Assembly (NCBI GenBank): GCA_029851415.1
Contig: CM056743.1
Location: 64,820,186 to 64,884,185, forward strand
Direction: 5' to 3'
DNA: 64,000 nt
Source: Eretmocerus hayati
Taxonomy: Eukaryota; Arthropoda; Insecta; Hymenoptera; Aphelinidae
Shown: positions 46,885 through 58,047 of the stretch, piece by piece
Layout of the letters: the number at the start of each line of letters is the position of its first letter
Numbering within the stretch: position 1 is the first letter of the stretch
Notes under the pieces: generated by a model
Told to the model about the DNA's origin: nothing
What the model saw: only the letters and a program-made list of their open reading frames with translations
The model's database searches: none
Made by a program: the position numbers and the translations under genes

Positions 46885-47013
46885 TAAAGTAATGACTAGA
46901 ATCAATGTTAGGGTTTAATTATTGCACATAGCCCAAATTTAATTACTACACTATGAATATTCTTTCTTTTATTTTTAGTTATCAAACATTTTTCTTTGGA
47001 TTACAGCCCAATT

Positions 47014-47277
47014 ATGCCAGTCTCAAAAGCAAAACGTATACGACAACGGTTAAATCGTAAAATCAAGCGTCTGCAACTGCAAATAGCGCGTACCGAAAGA
47101 CTTTTGAATTCTTCGACTTTATCCGGGATATTCGAGGTTAGAGCCACGCAACCCGCGGTTGAGGTAACCCCGAAAACCCCGACGGAGTCGAAAAATACGC
47201 TCGCCGAAGGGGACTGCTTGGTAATTCAAAATGAAATGTCTTGGGCTGATTTTGAGAATTTGAATTTAGATTTGTGA
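47014..47277 (+). CDS. Extra ORF, basic coiled coil (88 aa)
   Basis: Start MPVSKAKRIRQRLNRKIKRL, a strongly basic helix with Leu/Ile heptads, then a Thr/Pro-rich and acidic end (SWADFENLNLDL). A splice-acceptor-like TTTCTTTGGATTACAG ends at 47006. The acidic-aromatic tail resembles a short interaction motif. No known domain. Followed by another helix-rich ORF in a different frame. Confidence 0.4.
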   Translation: MPVSKAKRIRQRLNRKIKRLQLQIARTERLLNSSTLSGIFEVRATQPAVEVTPKTPTESKNTLAEGDCLVIQNEMSWADFENLNLDL

Positions 47278-47305
47278 AACCAAAACCGAACACCAACGCC
47301 AAAAG

Positions 47306-47554
47306 ATGCTAATCCGGAGGCTGAAGCAACGAGCGAAGAAACGGTCGGCGGAGACAGCTGAGAAGATGGGACCGGCTAGGGTAGAGTATCAGGATCAACT
47401 TGCTCAAGCCATGTCGGAAGCATCAGTCGCACAGAAAGAGGCCGAAATCCTTCGAATCCAGTTGGCTGAGGCTGAGATGATAGCCGCCAAAGCTCGCGCC
47501 GAGCAAGTCAAAACCATTACCATCCATAATGAGGTGGCATTAAAAACATGTTAG
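47306..47554 (+). CDS. Extra ORF, Ala/Glu-rich helix (82 aa)
   Basis: Reads RRLKQRAKKRSAETAEKMG, then an Ala/Glu-rich heptad pattern (EAEILRIQLAEAEMIAAKA). Likely a coiled coil. It overlaps the tail of the previous ORF in another frame, so the two may be one protein split by a frameshift. Unknown function. Confidence 0.4.
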   Translation: MLIRRLKQRAKKRSAETAEKMGPARVEYQDQLAQAMSEASVAQKEAEILRIQLAEAEMIAAKARAEQVKTITIHNEVALKTC

Positions 47555-48407
47555 AAAGTTATAAAAATCAATGAATTCTTAGTTTTTTTTATTTCCTTAG
47601 TGAAAAAGAATTTTTTATTTAGTCCCAGTATAGCTATATTTTTGAAACAAGGTTAAATCATTAGTATCTATATACACATATAATTCATCTTTGGTAGTAT
47701 CTTTGGTATTAAGAAGAGTAGACTGGAGTGTGAAAAATAGATGAATTAATATTCCATTTCCCTATAGGTAATATTGATGATAGAAATTTCCGTTCGATTC
47801 GATAGATATTTTCTGTTATATTCATAAATACCCTACCAATGGGGAGTATAGCTAAGGATCAAAATCTAAGTTCAATTTCCAAGGACGGATAATTCAAGTA
47901 TGTTCACTCAGTAGAGAAAATTTCCTTATCTTTTTCATTTGAATGAACCTTAATTGTTCATTAGAAGGATCGAAGCATACCTGCATACCATCCTAAACAA
48001 CCTAGACCCAAACGTCCATATAACCACATCCTTACGGGGAGGTCAAGAGCCATCCATACTTTTGCTCCTTTAATTTTCCATAAATTTGAGTATCAGACTT
48101 ATGGGAGGCGAACCCTATTTTCCGGTTGGACCTCACGGATACGGCGAAGGTAATGGAGCCGTATCACTCCTCCCAATTCCTAAAAACCATTGCCGTTTTT
48201 GAAGGGTGAAATTTCGGATCGACCCAAAGTTCATTATGAGATTCTACTGATTTTCATCATCTATATAAGGAACTTAGGAATAAATTCGATAATAGAATCA
48301 CGGGAATTTTTGTTACACGATCCGATGGTCTGATCTGAAGATTATTTCGTTTTCTTTTTAATTTATCTCCATCAATCTTCATGGATAAGATTCGACTCCA
48401 ATAAATT
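47555..48407 (+). other. Gypsy 3' non-coding region
   Basis: 0.85 kb without ORF between the extra ORFs and the polypurine tract. AT-rich. Confidence 0.6.
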
Positions 48408-48417
48408 GGGGGAACTA
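48408..48417 (+). promoter_or_regulatory. Polypurine tract of the gypsy element
   Basis: GGGGGAACTA directly before the TG of the 3' LTR. Confidence 0.65.
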
Positions 48418-50302
48418 TGCAACGTCTGCAATTTTCAGATAATTTTAAAGTTTTAAAAGTAAGAATTTTCAGTCAGCCGTTTAAGCAGATGACCATCAGA
48501 CCAGTCGTGTAAGTAGACTCAGGCATGTATGGTGTGGTAAATACTAATACTAACAAGTGTATGTTCGATTATTGTGAATCAACCGATGCACTAATACTAG
48601 AAGCCATTTTTACGCGACGATTGTGGGATACGAAATATATATATATGTGTGGTCAGCTATATGTCACACCCTTTCCACGACGAACGATTACCGATATATC
48701 AATACTAATAGCTGACCAATCAATTCAAATTTGCAGTGAAATTTCTATGAGTATCCATGAATACGCGTGTCTATGAAATAGTCCAGTCGAGCCTCCGAAA
48801 TTGGCCTTGAAGTGGGGATCTGGCGAGCTCAGGCATATAGTTAGCCGACGGACGAGCTCCAGCAAACTACAAACCTAATACTATAGACGCCTGTATCGAG
48901 AGCATCACCAGGTCTCCCGAAGACCAATGTAAGTTCAACATTAAGAATATCCAAGTGGTCCGCTTCGGCGAGCACGCGGATTAGAACATCGCGACCCTCT
49001 TTGGATCGGGATAAATAGTCAACCTGGCGACTATTTATGATCAAAGGCGGGACAGAAATTAGTATTTTTTACGTAAACGTGGGCAAAATTTGATGCATCA
49101 GACCCAATTGGGCAAGCCGGACCGATCGTCTCTGTACCCAGGATGGGGTTAAGACTCACGAGAAGCCGACATTACGCAGTGGTCTGATGCCGGTTCGGTT
49201 TTTTAAGTAAAATCACACGGTATACGTGTCGAAATCCAACAATCGGACAATTAAAATCTTTTCGTTCGGCTCACAATGAATATGCGCGATGTTAAAATCT
49301 TTTGTGTCTCAAAAATACAAGACACACGCGAATAGGGCTCAATATTCATTTTACATGCGTACTAATGCGTACTGATTCGCAAATGTTACAAATAGACGTA
49401 TTATTTATCAACTCCGATCGAGTCAGACAGAGGACTAGAGTCACATCGCCGGCCATAGGCAAAACAAGCACTAATACTTTTCAATTCTATGTACACGATC
49501 GAGATCGTGGTTTTGAATTGTGTAGAATCCAATTTCAGAGTAAAAATCAAATCATTATATAAATTAGAGAAATGAAATCATGGTCGAACGAACCAAACTC
49601 TATCCATGAGAAAATACCCAATACTTCATTTCCCAGAATATATTTTTCAATATTTTCAGGCCCTCCTCTGGCAATCGAGTTTTTACACATAGAGCCACTT
49701 TTATACGTATAATATGCACCATTCTAAGTAGTTTCCGCATTAGAATAAATTTTATGGCATCAGCTATAGTAAAAACCTGCATGATATATTTTAGCTGTCG
49801 ATTTCATAATAATCGACCTTCGATCGATCAAATACTTGTCTCAGACGACGGCGTTATTCTGTTTCACGAGTAAATCGAGTAATAGACTCAATTACCTATA
49901 ATTCAAGCCAAGGTACGTTTAATTATCACATACCAAACCTGAGAACAAGCGATTTGATCGATTGAATCGATGGATTCCACGAAATAACTAAAATATAGCT
50001 TTATTAGTAGATAATTCAATCTATGTGCATTTTTGTTGCTTATAGTTTGTAATATAAGTAACTTGTGGCCGTAGTTTGCTCTTTTTAGCATTGAACAGCT
50101 AGAGTGCAGTTTTCCCAAAGATCCAGTCCCCGATTGATCGATTGAAAGTACGAGGATTTTAATCGATCTACGCAGTAAAAACGTGAGTATATTTGGATGT
50201 TCGAGAGGAAGCAGCCAAGCTGATATCGAGTGCCGAATAATATTTTACGACACTTAATTGCTCGGATAGTTATAGATATATCCATAGATTCACAACCTCG
50301 CA
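48418..50302 (+). repeat. 3' LTR of the gypsy element
   Basis: 1885 bases, same ends as the 5' LTR, differing by scattered substitutions and a deletion of about 22 bases corresponding to 37378-37399 in the 5' LTR. Confidence 0.9.
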
Positions 50303-50476
50303 ATAGTTCAACTCAGATTATTCATATTCCATCGCTATCGTGGTGGAAGAGCTATTAAAAACTGCGAAAATTGATGAAAATTATGCACTACCCTGAAAAA
50401 CCTTCCCATGTAGAAATTACATCGTAAACATGCTCGATTCGAGCCAAAATCCCGTACTCGTAGGATTTTGGGGTCG

Positions 50477-50877
50477 GAGAAACCGATTCCACCCTTTAAA
50501 AATCAAAATTCAACATGGCGAATCGAATATGGCGGACTTTCGGATCAATGTCGTATGAAAACCAACTTCCCATCACATTTTCTATCCCAAAATGATCACG
50601 GAGGGGTTTTCGAGGTCAGAGAATCCGAATCCGCCCTCGGAAAATCGAAATTCAAGATGGCGGGTCGAAAATGGCGGATTTTTGGATCAATGTGGCGTGA
50701 AAACTAAGTTCCCATCATATTTTCTATCCCAAAATGATCACGGGGGGGGGGGGGGGGTTGAGATGAGAGAATCCGAATCCGCCCTTTGAAAATCGAAATC
50801 CAAGATGGCGAATTTTCGGATCAATGTGGTGTGAAAACCAAGTTCCCATCATATTTCCTATTTCAAAATGATCACTC
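50477..50877 (+). repeat. Tandem repeat, three units of about 142-148 bp, with a G16 run
   Basis: Units start at about 50477, 50619 and 50767. Each has GAATCCG..TCC.CCCT, 'AAATCGAAAT.CAAGATGGCG', 'TTTCGGATCAATGTGG.GTGAAAAC' and 'TCTATCCCAAAATGATCAC'. A run of 16 G (50742-50757) ends unit 2. Confidence 0.85.
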
Positions 50878-51284
50878 ATTGTCATTTAAACACCTAATAT
50901 TTTCTGGGCAGAATTCTTTCTGCTTAGATAGCACCCACCTTACATGATTAGGAGTATTCAAAATCTACTTCACTGGCCTGCATTTACTCTCAGTTTGTTC
51001 ACCTATTCTGTAGTATTTCATGTCTCTGAGCCAAAAATGTGCCTTACAAACGAGTAATTCCACGAGAAAACGATATATGGTCGACAGTTGGGTCTCAGAT
51101 TTCTTTCCAAGTGAACTTTTTCGATTCTATAGGTTGAGTAATGAACATCTGTCACCATGATTAATATTGTAATTTTTTTCAGACCTTGGTACACAAATCG
51201 AAATTATGTTTCCAACTTTTTATCGCATAATTTTCGGAATTTTTTCACACTCAAATCGTTATAGCTCCAAATCAACGTTAGATA

Positions 51285-53690
51285 GAAGGACGTGGTTCAG
51301 CGCATCTGAAAGATGAGCTAAAATCCTTTCAGAAATTGATTTCGAAATCTGGTTTTTATGTCACCTCGATTATATATGGATGATCCCGTGAAAATCATCT
51401 TTCATTTTCTTTCTCAGAAAACTATTTTTCTGGAAGTTAATTTTTCAAGAGTTCATTTTGTCATGTGAAAAGTTGTTTTCTCCACGGATAAAATATTTCC
51501 ACTCAGCATTTATGGGGTTTAAGCTATTTTTTGGGCACTTTTAGAATTTCGATGATAAGGAACCTAGATTTTCTGCGCATACGCGAGATTTTAAGATTCT
51601 AAAATGAATTTTTTTGGAAAGCTGAGAAAATCTCTTTCAAAATGACAACTTTATCAAGCTTGAATCCGTTGATTTAAACCAAAGTTCCTGTGACTTTTGA
51701 CAGCCACTACGAAAAGCAGCTTTGTGCGAGGAATTATATTCATTCCAGTCATTGCCTGGAAGCCTTCATCTTTTCGCTCAAATAGTTCTTCATCATTCGG
51801 GCGCTGCAACTCCGTTTCTAGTTAATGAAATTGAACTCAACAGGAGGTCATTGGGAGAAATTTTCTCAGCTTTCCAAAAAATTGGTTTGGGAATCTCAAA
51901 ATCTCGGGCATGCGTAGAAAATTGAGGTTTTCTAACATTAAAATTCAAAAAATGCCTAGAAATCAGCTTAATACCCAAAAATGCAGAGTGAAAATATCTT
52001 ATTCGTGGAGAACACAAATTTTTACACGAAAATACGCTGCTAAAAGAGATTAGCAGAATGCTTTCTCTTGGCGAAATAGTCTCAGATGATCACTCAAACT
52101 AATGATAAATTTGAAAAACTGATCAAATTCCAAAATCATGATTGGAATCCCCACAAAATAGAGTCTTTTTCCCTGTGGTCGAGTCCATTATATTCTCACC
52201 TCATATTATACACGTATATAGCATACAAAAACAATCGTTTGGTTGAGGCGGAGTTTTGATACAGTTGGCTCATAGATGATGAAAATGGAATTCTTCAAGG
52301 AAATTTCGATTTTTAGAAGGAAAATTGGATTCTGATCGGGTTCAAACCTAGTTGAATCTAATACGGTTCCAACCGATTGATGTAGAATGCTGGAAAAGCG
52401 TCTCTCTGGCTCATTGAAAGGTGGATAGATTAGTTGTAGAGAGAGATCTAAAGACAAAATGAATTTTAGTTGAAATTGTTTGATCATGTTTTGAGTTATT
52501 TCTACAAGATCCCCTCTTAAAGGAATTCAAATGACTCACACAAGGGTTATTTGTGCGAGATATATCGTCTGGTCAAGGCGAAATTCCAACATAGTTGGTA
52601 TAAAAATGATAAAAATGGAGTCTTCGGAAAATTCCTGGATTTTTCGAGAATAAATTGAATTTTGACTGTATTAAAACGAATTTTGGAAAAATTCGGTATC
52701 AACCAATCGATTTAAAATGACGAAAAAGTATTAACTTAGTTCAGCGGAATTTGAATGGATTAGTTTGTGGGGGAGATATGAGGAAAGTATGAATATCGAA
52801 AAGAATATTTTTGTATATTTTGAGTTATTTTTTTGAGGAATCTAGTTAGGGAGATTTGGGCTATGTGAAGTGAGGTTTTTTTTAGCAAAGTCTGTAACTT
52901 GGTTGAAAGGGAATTTCGAAACAATTGGTTCCAATATGCTCAAAATGAAGTCTTTGTTGAAAATCTTCGTTTTTTGTTAAAAATTGAGGTTTATGGAGAT
53001 TAAATGGAATTTCGGTATTAACCAACTAATAGACTGAGCCAAAAAAAACCATAGTGTAGGTAACCCGAATTGCCGAGAGATCAAGTTGTAAAAAGATATT
53101 TTACCACGAAAGTAAACAATTTTAACGATTCTACCTAAAAAAACCCTCTAAATCAATTTCGATTGGGAGATGAGAGCAGCCAAATCACTGGTCTTATCTT
53201 TGAGTGATTCCACACAACTCATAGAGACGGAAAAATCAATGAAGTGGAGTGTAGAAGAGAAAGCGTGGCGCAAAAAAGACAACACACATACACACACAGG
53301 CAACGGGACGGAGAAATGAGTCCGTGAAAGGTTTTGGAGGATTCTAAGATAAAAAGTGTTACTTACAATCGTTAGATTTTGGCGAGAGGAACGAGATGGT
53401 TAAAGCATTTCTGTGATGAGAGGAATTTTGTTGAAGGAAATTTTAGATTGAATGAAAAAATTTATCGAAAATTTGCTGGGTCAAAAACAGAGCTTTCTCT
53501 TTCACGAAAGCAAAATGTCCTTTCGAATATTCTAAAACATAGCTTTTAGAGAAAAAATACAAGATGATCTTCACAGAATCATCAATGTATAATCATGGTA
53601 ATTTGAGAAACAGAATTTCAAAGTGTTTTTGATAGGTTTCTTACTCACCTTTCAGATGCGCTAAACCGCTAGAATAGATAGATAGAACCA
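51285..53690. repeat. Large imperfect foldback with nested inverted repeat
   Basis: Outer arms: about 51285-51430 resembles the inverse complement of about 53480-53680 (shared GCGCATCTGAAAG, ATGATCC..TGAA.ATCATCTT). Inner pair: about 51440-51700 against 51770-52045 (shared CTGCGCATACGCGAGATTTT, GGAAAGCTGAGAAAAT). Both are diverged. No coding content is believable; ORFs here are repeat-borne. Confidence 0.6.
52225..53010 (+). repeat. Diverged tandem repeat, about 330-bp unit, three copies
   Basis: Units begin near 52230, 52565 and 52895 with 'T.GGTTGA.G.G.A.TT' and share 'AGTTGG...ATGAT.AAAATGGA.TCTT', 'TTTCG.TTTTT' and 'TAACCAA..GAT/AAT'. They lie inside the foldback. Confidence 0.6.
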
Positions 53691-53706
53691 CAGTTCGTAC
53701 ACTGAG

Positions 53707-54070
53707 TGATAATAATTCTGACTTGTTCTGACATTTGGCATCTGGGGTTACTTGTGAAGGATCAAATCCTCAAGTGCATAGAATACATTCATCGGAATAA
53801 ATGATAATTTGAAAGGCGCCTTTGAATGATAAAATCATCTGACACTGCCTATAGATATTTCATTATTTTCAACATTGCTTAAACAAACTCTGACTAACAA
53901 ACATTACTATATTGCTACATGATTACTGCATGTGCAGGTTCCAGGCTATTGCAGGAAGTACGGACTGCTGTTATTTGGTCAAGTAAGGTTAGTCAGACTA
54001 CTAATAGTGCGCGCATGCTCATGGCGTAGAAGTGCGGGATATTCATACATGAAATAATTATATCTCAGCA
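53707..54070 (-). repeat. 3' LTR of the copia element
   Basis: 364 bases, same ends as the 5' LTR, diverged by eye at several percent. Confidence 0.9.
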
Positions 54071-54080
54071 CTCCTCCTCA
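54071..54080 (-). promoter_or_regulatory. Polypurine tract of the copia element
   Basis: On the minus strand TGAGGAGGAG directly precedes the 3' LTR. Confidence 0.75.
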
Positions 54081-54226
54081 ATTATTTCACCTCTAAGTCC
54101 TTCAAAAGCCTAACGCAATACGGGCTTGGTCAATATATCAGCAATTTAATCCAAACTTTCAACAGGATGTAGTTGTACAGTCGAACCAATGTGCTGCTGA
54201 ATGGATTTTCTCGATATTTCTATGTG

Positions 54227-54864
54227 TCAATTTCCTTTCTTGATTTTACCTTCATGTGTGTTCTTCAACATGTGGATTGCAGACTCATTATCAACATAGA
54301 GTTTAGTGGGTTCGACAAGATCTAAACGATTCAATTCACTGGCAAGTCTACGAATCCAAACATCATCAATACACGAAATAGCTTTCCTGTATTCGGCTTC
54401 AGAAGTTGAGTTCGCGACGAGTTTTTGCTTCTGGTCGAACCACACTACTGGACCTCCACGTAGCAACAGAACACCACTAGTCGAATGACATATTTTCAAA
54501 TCTCCACCGTAATCCGAGTCAGTGTATGCAATCAATTCGTTCCCAAAATCAAAGAATATTCCGAAACGACTTGTACCTTTCACATACTGGAAAACTTTCT
54601 TGACCATTTTCCAATGACTAGTCATAGGTTGACTATTGAAACGACTCAGATCATTTACAGCGAAATTTATATCAGGACGAGATATGGTAGCTTAGTAAAG
54701 TAAACTACCTATAGCCTCAAAATAAGGCACTGACTTCCCTAACGGTTTATCATTAACAAAGTTTTGTGGATCAGTGACCATCCCATGTTCAATAAGTGTG
54801 TACACCGGATTCATATCATCATAGTTGAAACGATTCAGAATTCTTTCGGTATATCTAGACTGGT
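54227..54864 (-). pseudogene. Copia RNase H and RT C-terminus
   Basis: The minus frame 54625-54227 has FQYVKGTSRFG, AYTDSDYGGDL (RNase H first Asp), STSGVLLL, LVANSTSEAEYRKAI (Glu) and YVDNESAIHM (second Asp), the standard copia C-terminal domain. The preceding part (54864-54626) reads MVTDPQNFVNDKPLGKSVPYFEAIGSLLY, a stop (TAA) at about 54693, then ATISRPDINFAVN. It ends before the 3' LTR with an early stop near HIEI. Confidence 0.8.
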
Positions 54865-55222
54865 TCATGAAAATACCATCGTCAACAAGGTTGATTTGTA
54901 ATCCAAGATATGGCAGACTATTTTTTTGGCTCTATCAAAGGTTATTTTGAACTCTTTGTTCAACTTCTGCAATGCAACAGTCATTTGCTTTTCATCTCTA
55001 CCTACCATACATCCATCAACAACATGTGAAACAATTATGATACTTCTATCTTTGTTACAGTAAACACACGGATCGTCATCTGACAGTTCAAAACCTAGTG
55101 TCTCTAGAAAATCTGAGAATTTCTTATTCCAATTCTGAGGTGCTTGTTTCAAGCCATACAGACTTTTCATCAACTTACAAACGCGGTCAGTTTCATCGTC
55201 GAATCCTTCTGGTTGACGCATA
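54865..55222 (-). pseudogene. Copia reverse transcriptase, catalytic half with altered active site
   Basis: The minus frame has MRQPEGFDDETDRVCKLMKS, LYGLKQAPQNW and the palm. The catalytic Y-V-D-D-G block reads HVVDGCM: the first Asp is Val and the Tyr is His, so catalysis is lost even apart from stops. It is separated from the N-terminal half by the insertion at 55222-56160. The ORF start at 55293 lies inside the insertion and is not natural. Confidence 0.8.
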
Positions 55223-56160
55223 AATGAGCGTTTCTCTGGAACTTTTGCACTTTGCTGAAAATCGATGGAAAATGAAAAATAAAAACCGCTCAACGCACAC
55301 CTGGGACATTTCGCTCACATATTTGTGTAGCATTGAGAGTTACAAATCCACTATTGGAACTCATATAGAGTAAGTGGCATCGCCAAAATCACGTTAATAA
55401 GTCGAACTCAAAGTTGTTTTTCGCCGATTTTTCAGAATTTCCTACGCAATTATTTGGCAAGATTGACAATTTCAACGAACGCCTTGGGCTTTTTGCAGCT
55501 TTGTAAGGTCAGGGTATCCGGTCACAATTGGTTTTATCAACATAGAGCTCGATCCGGCAATGTGGGATGAGAAAAACCGTATTTTTTTTCATGAGTCACG
55601 TTTTTTCTATTTCACTTCAGAACGGCCGTATTCTAGACAGAAATATCGCAGCAACACGAGACTTGTCGCAAAATCTCCGCAATTGCATCTACTTTAGATA
55701 TCATTCCAAAAACTGCGTTCAGAGTCACGGCAGGAGCTTGGCGTAATCATCTTTGAAATGAACGAGACATGATTGATTTTTCATTTCCAATTTTCAAATT
55801 CATACAGTTTTGGCTGAATTGGTAGCACACCATCGCGATTTTGGGACATTTCTTTTCAATAGATAACCCATCAAATGCAGCTTGAATCAACCCGAAAAGT
55901 TGCGCGGCATCACCAGAATATCCGTAAGACTCCCGAGAGTACCAAGTATATCCACAGGATCTTCCCCACATTTTCTCTCTTTGAATGAGCTAGAATGAAT
56001 CAACTTCTTCTGATCATACAAAGGCTGAAGGTATCTCATTTTGAGACTCGGATAATGAAATTTTCACTCCGATTGGGACCGATAGATTTGATTGATCCTT
56101 TATATCATTATCCATAGCTGTATTCCAGTAGGTGTAAAAATTCCAGAGAAACGCTCATAT
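55222..56160. mobile_element. TIR element (about 0.94 kb) inserted in copia RT
   Basis: ATGAGCGTTTCTCTGGAACT at 55224 and the inverse of AGTTCCAGAGAAACGCTCAT-like sequence at about 56134-56160 form a 27-bp terminal inverted repeat with two mismatches. Copia protein ends at ...AFLHGE before it and resumes at MRQPEGF after it, exactly neighbouring blocks in the family. No transposase inside. The target duplication could not be settled. Confidence 0.7.
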
Positions 56161-56570
56161 GTTTCTTCATCTCACTCACCATGTAGGAACGCTGTTGTGA
56201 CATCAAATGTCATGACTTTCATACCTGCGGGCGCAGCTATGCTCAGGATCAGACGAATAGATATGTGTCGAGCTACTGGACTAAATACTCCAGTGTAATC
56301 TATTCCATCTTTCTGCTTAAATCCTCGAACAACTAATCTTGATCTGCATCTGCCATTATCTTTTAGACATAGGACCCAGCGACAGGTCAAGGGTCTCACA
56401 TTCGTTGGTTGGATGGTCAATTTTCAAGTACTGATATCTATCATTGATTTGGATTCACTTGCCATGGCTTTCTTCTAGTTTGGATCTTCCAGAGCCTCTG
56501 GTACAGAAATATTCTGCACCTCGACAATCAGTGCAGACAAATTTTGTGTCACTATCAACCTGTGACATGA
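56161..56570 (-). pseudogene. Copia reverse transcriptase, N-terminal half
   Basis: Minus frame 56420-56172: RWVLCLKDNGRCRSRLVVRGF, YTGVFSPVARHISIRLILSIAA, then MTFDVTTAFLHGE (motif A with catalytic Asp). It ends at a TGA just before the TIR insertion. The piece upstream to 56570 is not readable in one frame. Confidence 0.8.
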
Positions 56571-57671
56571 TCATCATACCTAGACGGGGCTTTCAATTTG
56601 TCACGATCTCTCAGATTTCTTATCACCCGATTTGTGACCTGTTCTTTCGCAGAGTCATCCTGACTGTCTGAATCGTTTTTACCTCCAGACTTCTCGGCTT
56701 CGGAGCTGCCGTACTCAGACTCTCCTTCTTCTGTCTCTGGACTTTCTCCTTCTTCAGGCGACAATACTTCAAATTCAGTGAAAGTTTTCATCCCAGAACT
56801 TTCGTCACATATGACATTTCTTGAACTGATAAAAGATCGTGTTTCATGGATCACCCTGTACACTGGCGAATCAATTTCATACCCAACAAACGTACCTTCG
56901 GTGGACTTCTTGTCCATTTTAGTTCTCCTGTGATCTTCAATCAAGACGTAACGGTCACAACCAAAAGGTCTCATCTTGTTTATCAGCATACGGCGTCCAA
57001 ACCATAAATCAGCTGAACTTCTCCCCTTGATTGAACTTGTACTAGCTTGATTAATTGTGAATATCACATAATTCACTGCCTCTGCCCACAAATTTCCGTT
57101 CAATTCTTTGACGTGTATTACTGAGCTTCCTGCTTCCACGACTGTTCGCATTTCGCTCTCAATCCGACCATTTCGTTGAGGAGTATATGCACTTGACTGA
57201 CAGTGGAATACGCCTGAATTCTCTAAAAGTTCTTTTGTCTTCTTGTTCTTGATCTCTTTCTCATTGTCTGACTTTTAATATTTTTATTGTGTCATTGAAT
57301 TGGTTCTCTTTCAGTTTCAAAAAAACTTCCAATTTCGATGCTGCCTCATTCTTATGTTTCAGGAAGTAGACCGTCCTGAAGTGGCTGTAATCATCTTTAA
57401 AAAGGAGAAAGTACTTAGCTGCTCCTAGAAAGTGAACATCCATTTCACATAAATCTATATAAATGACGTCCAACACTCTTTTGCTCCTTTTGGAATTTAG
57501 TGGATGTAACATTCGATGTTGTTCTCCATAGACACATCCTTTACAAATATGACCATCCCAATCATCCTGGAATTTTATTCCATCCTTTTTCAATATAGAT
57601 CTGATATGACTTACATTTTGGCGACCATTTTTTCTCATGCCATTTTCTTGATTGACATCGTAGCTAGACAT
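56555..57671 (-). pseudogene. Copia integrase
   Basis: 57671-57261: zinc-binding H...CKGCVYGEQHR, then VIYIDLCEMDV (first Asp) and KYFLLFKDDYSHFRTVYFLK. After a frameshift near 57260, the sequence QSSAYTPQRNGRIESEM carries the N-G..E catalytic Glu block. 57151-56555 continues with AEAVNYVIFTINQ and FGCDRYVLIEDHRRTKMDKK, the copia-specific C-terminus. It joins element DNA to the genome. Broken by at least one frameshift. Confidence 0.85.
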
Positions 57672-58047
57672 CTTCCTGACGATTCTTGACGAAATTACAT
57701 TTTGAAAAGATTTCCTTCTCTCAGTGCCACGGTACCAACATTATCATTCTCATCTTCAGATAACGGCTTATTTGAATCCGCTGACTGGCCATACCCTTTG
57801 TCTAATATGGCCCTGACTGGGAAAAGATTGAATGGCATCTTTGGTATATACAATACATCTTTCAAGACTTTATTTGTTCCAAGACTAGCCGTCAAATGCT
57901 TCCAAATCCACATCACCGACTCCAATACCTGACATCTCTGCGACATCACCAATGATGATTGTTGAAGGTTCATCAAATTCGATTTAATTTTTGAGCCATT
58001 CTCTGTGCGATGTCATGTACTGGGTAGCACCACAGTCCTGGTACCAG
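57672..58047 (-). pseudogene. Copia protease, altered active site
   Basis: On the minus strand the sequence near 58040-57990 reads DCGATQYMTSHREW, the copia 'D-S-G-A-[ST]-x-H-M' protease motif with Ser changed to Cys. It is followed by VLKDVLYIPKMPFNLFPVRA, the conserved end of this region. At least three in-frame stops interrupt the domain. Confidence 0.75.

Larger units (their letters stand above)
36941..50302 (+). mobile_element. Ty3/gypsy retrotransposon, 13.4 kb with about 1.9-kb LTRs
   Basis: LTRs at 36941-38844 and 48418-50302 both begin TGCAAYGTCTGC and end CAACCTCGCA. Target duplication ATAG lies at 36937-36940 and 50303-50306. The order primer site, gag, protease, RT, RNase H, integrase is that of Ty3/gypsy. 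Extra ORFs and about 0.85 kb of non-coding sequence follow before a polypurine tract. The element is dead: there are about ten in-frame stops, frameshifts, a TIR element between protease and RT, and a short-repeat array in gag. LTRs differ at scattered bases plus a roughly 22-base deletion in the 3' LTR (around 48855), so it is older than the gag-only element. Confidence 0.9.
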
